This document shows positions 55,236 to 64,000 of a DNA stretch of 64,000 nucleotides, one piece after another; positions within the stretch are counted from its first letter, which is position 1, and each line of letters begins with the position of its first letter. Under the pieces are notes generated by a model, which saw nothing but the letters and a program-made list of their open reading frames with translations, was not told the origin of the DNA and searched no databases. The stretch comes from Epiperipatus broadwayi (taxonomy: Eukaryota > Onychophora > Udeonychophora > Euonychophora > Peripatidae). The position numbers were made by a program, and so were the translations under genes. Where the stretch lies: positions 434,001-498,000 of the forward strand of contig JAQFVV010000187.1 of the NCBI GenBank assembly GCA_028023455.1. The letters run 5' to 3'.

Positions 55236-56341
55236 AACACTTAATTTAAATATAAATAACTTAGATCAAACAGTGTCTAAACACTTTTAAAGTGATAGAG
55301 CACATTCATTGTATTCTATTGTTTAAAATAAACATTTTTCTTTTATTACTTTGCTCAAGAACTAGCAAGCTACATTTGGACTGAATCAACTTCTTTAAGC
55401 AATAAAATTTTCATTTTGTATTAATGAAAGATCTTTTAAGCATTTAGTAGTCAGTGCATCCACCTGCCATGTCTATGACCTGAAGTTCAAAAGTAAATAA
55501 AATTTGGAACTTTTTTCAGCAGCTGAGAATTTTTACACAAGTCTAAAAAAAATTTCAGTTGGTCAACCCACTAAACCATCCCACTTTTGACTATTAAGTA
55601 CATAACTATTCTTAATTACAAGAAAATAGTTCCAAATTACTCTGAATTGATCAAATGAATATCAATGTATTAGTTATAATCAAAAATATAATAATAATAT
55701 GATGCAACCATCAACATCGGCAAGGAATGTGTGTTAGGCTCTTGATTTACCTTTAATTTTAGTAAATGCGTTTGAAAAAGACTAAATTCAAGAGTATAAA
55801 TAGAGTGCAAATAAAAACTTTGATTTGTTAAAACTACAACCTAGCATGCTTTACAATTGTTAAATCATGCTAGCAAATAATCAGTTAACATTTTTTATTG
55901 CACTGAATGAGTCATGTGATATATGGAAGGTATGTAACAGATATGTAACATCCGAATCACTTTAAAAGGAATTGCTAATTTCATTATTATTCAAAGAACA
56001 AATATGTATTGAAAATATTACATTTTTTGTGATATAATTCTGAAAAACAAAAAATATCAATTTTATTAGGACAATTTTCACTGTAATAAATAAAGGGGAA
56101 TGGGGATATACTTATTTAAAATAAATATTAAGCATGATGCATTTATATTATATTGCATAATTCTTAAAACCCCATTCAGAAAAAATATGAATGGTAATTG
56201 ATTTTGTTTTAAAATCTATGAAATAAATTGTTAAAAAAGAAACTCAGGTGTTTCTATATGAAAGTTGAGTACCATATTCCAAATTCCCCTTCCATAATAA
56301 TATACAATAATTTTCTTGAGATAGGAAAGTTTTGATACAAT
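55236..56341. other. AT-rich sequence
   Basis: A possible SINE-like segment near 55440-55500 is too weak to call. Nothing else was recognised. Confidence 0.35.
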
Positions 56342-56507
56342 ACATTTTCTGACTCAGTAAAATAAAGATTTTTCTAGATTAAAAAGATATGCAGCACTAT
56401 CAACTAAATTATGATTACAAATTTACATTTCCTGACTCAGTAAAATAAAGATTTTTCTAAATTAAAAAAATTTGCAACACCTTCAACTTAATTATGATTA
56501 CAAATTG
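56342..56507 (+). repeat. 83-bp tandem duplication
   Basis: 56342-56424 and 56425-56507 are two copies, about 90 percent identical (shared TGACTCAGTAAAATAAAGAT and ATTATGATTACAAATT). Confidence 0.9.
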
Positions 56508-57621
56508 CAAAAATTTCATTTTACCATGCCAAATGATTAAATTATAAAACCATATTAAAAAACAAACTAGGACATAGATCTGTTCCTTAAAAAAACATTT
56601 CTATTAATCAAAAACGATTTTCATTAATAAATGATTTATAAAGAACAACAATTTTATATTTTATACATTTTTAAAAATAAATTTAATAGATATATGTTAT
56701 CAATTTTCTTGTAAAACTGTTATTAAAATACTCAAAGCATTCACCAAATGATTTCAAGAATTCAATCAAGATATAATAACTTTAGAAATTTTTTTAACTG
56801 AAATATTTTATCCCAGGTATAAATGATTTACATTTTTCACTTTGTGCTGTAATTGGTCATGGGCAATTTGAACTATAATTATGGGATCAAAAATCTTTCA
56901 AATAATAGTTGCTGGATTAATTGGAAATATCTATTTGTGCAAATCATCATTTAGATGACGGAAAGCTACTATCAGTGTTTATACTTCCAAATTTTTTCAG
57001 CATGTCAAAAAGCAAAAAAGCACATTATAGGTTAAATACCTTCAATGGTCTGAAAGGAAGCTTATTTCAATTAGATTATCAGAAACCCAAGTCTATCCCA
57101 GTTTTTGGGATAATATAAAATTGAAAAGTCTACTGATACAACAACATAAATCATTCATATAATATAAATTTTAAAATATAACTAAAATTATATTTCATAT
57201 TAAAAATTTTCCTACAAAATTTTTCTGGGAGCAATTTTTTTTAAACATACATACAAGATAAAAAGCAAGCTAAAAATGACATGAAACTTGAAGTAAAGAA
57301 TATTGACTGTTCATCAAACCTAATGCAATCACATAAAGAAAATATTAATACAGTTTGACTTTTATTCATATGAAAAACATGGAATTGTATAAATTCATAA
57401 AAAATATTATAAAAATATTAACATATATTTCATCACCTCATTTTTTTTTTCTTTTTTAAACTTTTTTATTACTGAACTAATTTACTGTGAATAAATTTTT
57501 GTAAATATTAAATCAACACATCAATAATCTGATTATTTATCATAATCTTTACAAAATACAAGAATATTTCAGAACTTTGTAACGCATAATTTTTTTTTTT
57601 TTAATTTAAATTTTGAAAAAT
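56508..57621. other. AT-rich sequence
   Basis: The plus frame at 56921-57118 has no recognised family. Nothing else was identified. Confidence 0.35.
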
Positions 57622-57625
57622 ATAT

Positions 57626-57954
57626 TATAACGGCCGGGGAAGGGGTCCTTCCATATCTGCTGTACAGGGTGCCACCAGGCCATTCTAACCTCGAAAAATT
57701 TATATAGCAGGCAGATATGCAAGTTAAAGATCCAACTTTTATTTTATTATAGACCGTTAGCCCTTGCCACTGGCTCATGGAGTAGCAAAGGTTAAAACAT
57801 ATATATTAAAATATAATTTTAATAAAGATTAAAAAATAAATTAACTAGATCACTGTCAATACTAATAACACAAAAGATTTTATTCATGTATATATAGGTG
57901 ACAACAAACAAACTTGAAAAATAATTACTATAAAAAAATTATGCTTTATGTTTC

Positions 57955-57986
<32 letters not shown>

Positions 57987-57993
57987 CACCACC

Positions 57994-58027
<34 letters not shown>

Positions 58028-59819
58028 TCATTATTATTATTTTATTTTAATTTTTAATCTTAGTATGTTGAGCATAGATAGGCCACCTAGACGATGCACT
58101 TAAAAAGATTTTCAAAACGTTTGACTCCAGGCTAAAAGTCCGCAACCACACCAACGCTCGCTTCCCGATATATATCCGCAACCAACGCAATGTGAACATG
58201 TTAACATAAAACCATGCTGACAGGAATGTGCATCTGACAGCGTGATATTATTTGCAGAACATGACCTTCATCCAGTACAAGAATGTGCGTCTGTCTGGCG
58301 AAGGAATCATGCATATAAAATAATAAAAGAGAAAACGCTATGTATGGATGGGAGAGCGGTCTATCTTGCCGACTTATAGTCCCTATCCATAGAGCTGAAA
58401 GAGGTCAATGTCGTGGGAAGTACTCCACATCCATTTCAACGCCATGACTACATCTTTGGGGTCATGCATTCAGTTGGGCATGTTGACCTCTATGCTAACA
58501 CACTTCCCATTACATTGATATAAACATCCATATATCCCTCCATCAGCATTGACACAATTATGAAACACAATCCGAAATCAAAACCCCTTTAAACTAACAT
58601 ATACTTAAACGAGTCTAAGCAGCCATCTACACCCAACTTATATTTGAGTCAATTTACTAATTTAATTTATTACAAAAAAAAAAAATTTAGTTTAGGGTAT
58701 TTAACTTATTTTAAAATCATACATTGTATTCAACTTATTTTTACATCAAATAATATATTTGATCTATTTTAAAATCTAATAATGCACAAATAATGATATG
58801 TGTTTGCTTTTATCTTTAAATTTATGTTAGCCATCGCAAACTCCTACGCTATTACAAAAAGACCTTATACTATGCATAAATAAAAAAATATAATACATAT
58901 TTTAAAAAGATTAGTTTAAATTTTAGATAAGACTTTTAAAATTACAAAGTTTATAAAAAATAAAGTTCAGATTTGATCAAGAGAGAAAGTCTACAGTTCA
59001 TATTTAAAAAAAATAAAGTTCGGAGATTTTAAATTAAAGAGAGTTTATAGTTCACTTTTATTATTCATAATTTACACTTTCCTTTCTCTGGACTTATTTC
59101 TTCGCGATGAAGATTTGAATTTATGCAAAAGCCATTTCTTGCGGATGATGATGATTTATGAAGACTTATGATGCTTTATGAAGATGGTTCCAGTGGTTCG
59201 ATCCTGGGATCCGTGAAGATGGAGGTTGCCTTCGGCTGGCCGAACCGAGGGAAGCGCGATTAAACAGATTACATTTTTGGTAATGGCGACAATAACTTTT
59301 TAAATTTTTTTACTTTTCAGCAACGACAAACGAATTCAAAATTCTAATCTTCTAATTAATTATTTCTTTTGAATTTTTCCTTTTATAGTCCTGTAGCGTC
59401 TTATCTAGGAATGCGCAGATCCATCTGACATATTAAGTAGATTTTCCTCTGTGGTCTGTGTATATATCTTGGGCGGGAAAAGCATGTCTTTTGTTTCTAT
59501 CTTTCGACTCTTATGTATTTCGTAGTAATCTTTTTAATGGTCATTTTGCCCTAAGGACCTGTTTGTAATTTTATTTTTTGTTAAAAACTCTTCGTTATTT
59601 TCAAGATTAAAAGGTTTTTATTATTGTTTTATTTTAAAATTGGAATCTTTGCTTTGATTCTATAAATTCTTTAAGTTTACTTTGTTTTCAATATTTAAAT
59701 GATATTTATTAATAAATTAATAACTCATTATTTGTGCATTTTGAACGTCTGTGTATTTAACTCGATAAATTAGATGTCTACAAAAAAAATTAAATGTAAC
59801 GTATATATATCCCGTTACA
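57626..59819 (-). mobile_element. LTR-like element, 2.19 kb, inverted copy of 28208-30270
   Basis: On the minus strand it starts TGTAACGGG and ends CCGTTATA, flanked by ATAT on both sides (57622-57625 and 59820-59823). The TATA box is at 59380-59387 and an AATAAA at 57738-57743 (both minus). Homology with the plus copy includes the start, the TATA context, TGTCAGATGCACATTCCTGT, TTGCGGACTTTTAGCC, CTAACGGTCTAT and AAGTTGGATCTTTAAC. A trinucleotide microsatellite (57957-58040) accounts for most of the extra length. No long coding frame. Confidence 0.7.
57957..58040 (+). repeat. ATC/ACC trinucleotide microsatellite
   Basis: Runs of ATC, then ACC, then ATC and ATT, about 84 bp, absent from the homologous copy at 28208-30270, so an expansion after insertion. 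Confidence 0.95.
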
Positions 59820-61887
59820 ATATATTACATATTTATTTCTGCATTTTATATTATATATATATATATTTGTTGTGTTTTGACTTGTTTAGTTTTTTTGTGT
59901 GTGTTTCGGATAAATTTCTGAAATATCTTAGTAGTTTGTGCGAAGACAAAGATTTTGGTAAATAATCAAAATGTCAACATGCAGATCTAATATGTATAAA
60001 AACTTGTTCTTTTACAAACAGAATTATCAATTCTAAATGCCTTCTCATACTTTTTTTTAGCTTCAAAGGTCTATGCATGGATTAAATATACAACTTTTTC
60101 TGACTCAGCAGATATTTTTTTGCCAGCTGTAGCAAGCTTTGAGATAGCAGCAATGAATAAAAAGAAAATATTAGCAAATCAAGCAGGAAAGAAACTAATG
60201 AACTAAGACCATTAAAAATTATTATATTAGAATTAGTACTTTATCGTAATACAGACTTATTTTTTAATTACAAAGTTAAAATAAATAATCATTATTCCAA
60301 GATTTTTGCTATCAATTGAAATAAAATAAATGTTTAAAACAATTTTTAATATCTGTTCTTATTCTTATACTGAAAATTTAGTATCACTATCTTAGGCAGA
60401 CTGATAAATTTGCTAATGTCAAAACAATCTTATTACTCACAATTCTGAACTTAAGAAATGTCCTTATATTTAAGCTACATGTTAACATTATTTCATGCTC
60501 ACTTATGTAAAATATTTTTTCTTGGTGCAGAAGCAATTATTTCATCTTCTATATAAACATTTTATTACCTTCTTAAAATATTTATTTTTTGCCATGCTAA
60601 ATGCAAAAAAATGTGAATCTGAATGATATCCAATTCTGCCAACATCCGTGAACAATAAAAATTATATTAACATTATATATTAATATTTTTGAAACTAAGT
60701 TTAAAGAAAAGAGACAATTTTTGAAGAAATTCGAAAAACTAATTATGCAAATGTGTTTAAAAGGGTGAAAATAAGCCATAGATTACTATCGATAAAGGTT
60801 GCATCATATTTCAATCAAACTTTTTGTTTGTGTGATACATATTAACCAGAAATAACTAAGTATTTTTTTACCGACTAACACCAAATGGCCAGCTTGGTTA
60901 GCTAAGGGGGGGATTACCTAAAAAAAAATCCTATGTTTATTTTTGACCTGAACAAATTTCCAAAACTCACCCAACTTACACTGAAATTCCAGGTCACAGG
61001 CAGATATTATACTATGAAACATTTTATATGTAAATCTATATGGTTCTATTTAATTTTGTTATTTAAATCTCACAAAAAAAAACATTCTAGCTCTTTTGTT
61101 TCTTAACATTACTGATCCATAACTCTTATATAAAATACCAAATTAAATTTTTTCACTAAGAAATGTCACTTGCAACATAAAAAATTAAATGTTCTCCAGT
61201 AACTAACTCTGTAAACATCCTGCATTTTTATTATTTTTATAGCATACTTAGTGGAAACTAAAAATTCTTAGATTAAATCTCAATTTATCAATTTCTAGTA
61301 TTCAAATGTTATATGACCTCTTGAAAAACTAACCATTTGGTAATTATTACTGGTGATTTACCAATTTATAAGCTAATGATTGGTTCAATGGCAGAGAAGT
61401 TTATTTTTAAAAAAAAATTCAAAATTGAAAAGAAGCTCCTGTGCAGCACTAACCATGCTTTCCCAAAAGGAAAGGAAACCAGTTACTAATAAAGATACTA
61501 AAAATGGGAACATCTTAAGAACCATTAATTAGCCATCCATTAAACAGTGGGCAACACAATTAAAAAAGTTAGTTTTTCTATAATTAGTAATTATAAAAAA
61601 GAGATTAAAAATACTTAGCATTTTGCATTTGAATCAATATATAAATATATCTTAATAAATATTTGTGTATATCTATAAATAGTTCTGAAATATGTTAGTT
61701 TTTGCACATAGAACTAATAAAATATTATTTTTAAAAAAAATTAATTAGCTAATGCTGCTAGCATGGTTCAAAATTACTAAAAGACATAGATGAATGGCAA
61801 TGCTTCTCTGGCTTTGCCTGCAAAATAGCTGCTTTTTTTGTAAGTTGAATTTTTTCACTTAGAATAACTCTTGGTTTATATATATAT
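59820..61887. other. AT-rich sequence between two LTR-like elements
   Basis: Some stretches (60060-60190, 60880-61010, 61430-61560, 61760-61860) are less AT-rich and may be old repeats or unseen exons, but no family or splice pair was convincing. Confidence 0.3.
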
Positions 61888-64000
61888 TGTAACGGGATGG
61901 GGTGGGTGGTATCAAAATGAAAAGATTTGAACTGGGTGATGGAACATCATCATCAACCCCAAGTCAATACAAAATCAATAACTTACAGAGTATAATAAAT
62001 AAGATATATTTAAAGGGAGCATGAGATCAAGAGATCTCTGAGATCATTGAGAGATCAGCCAGATACTAAAATAACTATACATCAATCATATGTCAACCAG
62101 CCTTTTAAAATGAAATAATTATAAGTAAGTATGAGTACTACTCAAAAACACCATTCATCATCATTAATGGGAATAAACAAATCAGTACAATAAATCAACA
62201 GTCATTGGATTGGAAATGGGTCTTCTGTAGACCAGGCTAACTATTGAGCCTTTGCCACCTTGGGCAATTATTTAAACATAACTTGGATGCACCTACTTAG
62301 TGCCCATCCAATGCTGGGATATTAAAACATGCTGATCATCATCAATGCTCAGGTCACTTGTACTGGCCAATTATAAACTTAACTCCTAATAAGGCTAAAC
62401 TAAAATAAATGATAGTGCATGGGCTTTAAAGAGTATTCTCTTTTGCACCAACCAGGATGATGATTGATCATCTCTGGATGCCCCAAAGCACTAAATACAC
62501 ATCCCCAGTCATATATTCATCCCGTGCTCGAATCTAGTTCACAGAACACAAGCTCTATTACTGTATGTGACCAAGAGATGATGGAAACAATTGTGACAAT
62601 TAAATATAAGTTTATTAATAACAAAAAAATAAATGATACAGGATAAGGCTCTGATTTTGAAAAGTATACAAAAGTATATACACAACTAAAGTTATTACAT
62701 TGTTTTACAATATTTACCATTCAAAATTCAAATTGTTACAATGATTTACATATATGTGTGCACAGACGCGATTTCTATTATACAATTAATCTATTTCAAT
62801 TGATATTCAATAAAACAAAAAATGATTAAAATTTACATATATGTGTGTGCGTATGTGCGCATGCTGACATTTACATCATATTTTAACTTAACAGCAATAA
62901 TATTATATTTTCATAATTAATTTCTTTGGAAATATGCATAAATTTCATACCTATATGTGTGTATAAACAAAATATAGATATAATTTAAAATTAGTACTTA
63001 GTTTATAATTTCTCTTTTTTTTTTACTTAAAAAAAAATATAGTCAATTTTTGACAAGTACTTGTTGATTAATTATCAGCATTTTTAGACCAATTTAAAAG
63101 ATTTGCTTTTTCAATTTTAATTCAAACAAAATTATGTTTGCATTTAAATTATATATTCTTCTTTTAATGAATAAGAAAATTATTTCTTTGCAAAATATAT
63201 ATAGCAAATCAGCTCTCTTTTAGACATTTGATTCAAGCAAATTATTTACTTGTTTTGCTTTAAGTTATTAATTTATAATTTTATAAGTCGTTTTAAGGAA
63301 TATTAAAATAAAATGACTCACTGTATATACACGCAACATGTTTATCTGTGATTCCCTGCATGTATAGATAAACAGCAGCATAAGTATAACTACTTCTTTA
63401 TTCAGCTGGTGTTTCTCTTGGGCAAGCTGGTTTTTTTTTTTTTTTGGTCAATTCATGCAATTATCATCATCAGGTAAAAGTATATAATTCAGGTATGGTT
63501 GGCTTTTTCCTTTCTGTAGTCAGTTCTACTTATACTTGGATTTTGTAAGCTTCAGATCAGCCAACTGTTTTCCAGAACCCTTTTAAGGCTATGAATTACA
63601 AAGAATCTTGACCCTTTTCCTCCATGTGAATTCAAACTCCATTACTGAACTGAATTGCAGCTACTTTCTTGCATTCTTACATCCTCGTAGCAGTTCTCTA
63701 TATATTCTACTAGCCATATCTGCAGCTAGCTTTATTGTTGACATTCTCTGCTACAATTACCAACTCTTCACAAAATATTTTGGCTAATTTTATAGCTAGC
63801 TCTTCTGCTAACTGCTTTCCAAAAATATTAAAGCCAAACTTTGCAGTTGGCCTAGTTGGTCACTGCTTAAAATATTATAACCGAACTCTTCTGATCAACT
63901 CTTACAAAACTGCAAGCAAAAACTAACTGATATTTTTTGATCAGTCTTTTATAACCTTGGTTAGGTCATGTGACAAAAACACTGTGGCTGTTTTCAATCT
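61888..64000 (-). mobile_element. LTR-like element end, running off the window
   Basis: TGTAACGGG at 61888 directly follows ATAT (61884-61887), as in the other elements. On the minus strand there is a TATA box (TATAAAAG, + coordinates 63946-63953) and AATAAA-type signals near 62605-62630, so the most likely reading is the 3' end (CCCGTTACA) of a minus-strand LTR-like element. The interior is otherwise unlike the two better copies, and the other end is outside the window. Confidence 0.4.

Noticed and set aside
55440-55500. tRNA-like SINE head (TAGTAGTCAGTGCATCC)
   Set aside because: A-box and B-box are both poor, and no second copy was seen.
57957-58040. Repetitive direct units as a CRISPR array
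   Set aside because: Pure trinucleotide microsatellite in a eukaryotic genome, with no spacers.
60060-60190. Minus-strand open stretch FIAAISKLATAGKKISAESE
   Set aside because: It suggested an LRPPRC or retroelement exon, but no homology could be recognised and it ends in a stop without a splice site.
60570-60620. Possible first exon MAKNKYFKK with splice-like borders (minus)
   Set aside because: Nine residues with no family match and no phase link to the known exons.

Overview
This is AT-rich eukaryotic, almost certainly metazoan, genomic DNA (G+C looks close to a quarter by eye). There is no bacterial-style gene packing, no operon and no open reading frame longer than about 110 real codons. 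The host content I can support is one split gene on the minus strand: an LRPPRC orthologue (leucine-rich PPR-motif protein of mitochondria, which stabilises mitochondrial mRNAs). Seven small exons lie between 53625 and 14080. Their splice phases agree at every junction and the joined 228 codons follow human LRPPRC residues of roughly 158 to 388 (numbering from memory) almost without gaps. The 5' end (about 157 residues) and the 3' end (about 1000 residues) were not found in the window. Organism identity is uncertain: the mixture of RTE-type LINEs, Penelope-like elements, hAT transposons and tRNA-derived SINEs suggests an invertebrate, perhaps a mollusc, but nothing here proves it.

Everything else is intron or flank packed with decayed mobile DNA. 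From the left: a degenerate short-motif array (165-665); LINE remnants (3425-3690, 4818-5480, 10430-12000, the last split by a hAT MITE); a GIY-YIG endonuclease remnant of a Penelope-like element between inverted arms (8613-9528); LRPPRC exon 7 here (14080-14265); a 500-N gap whose two edges are identical; a nearly full RTE LINE (18408-20775); a long fold-back element with a hAT MITE in one arm (24561-26272); exon 6 (27162-27266); a 2.06-kb LTR-like element (28208-30270); a small fold-back (30515-30742); exon 5 (32645-32732); a palindromic array flanked by a 15-bp direct repeat (33376-34487); a hAT transposon with a 2.7-kb LTR-like element nested inside it (35944-40183); exon 4 (43417-43455); exons 3 and 2 (47373-47459, 47547-47605); a Penelope-like reverse transcriptase remnant (50790-52085) among inverted repeats; exon 1 here (53504-53625); a second LTR-like copy (57626-59819); and the end of another such element running off the window (61888-64000).

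The most notable observations are two in-frame candidate cassette exons of LRPPRC (44639-44692 and 35874-35909), which can be skipped without a frame change and whose removal restores the usual PPR spacing; a family of 2- to 2.7-kb LTR-like elements that always sit in ATAT targets; and several independent inverted-repeat architectures (fold-back elements, paired Penelope arms, palindromic tandem array).
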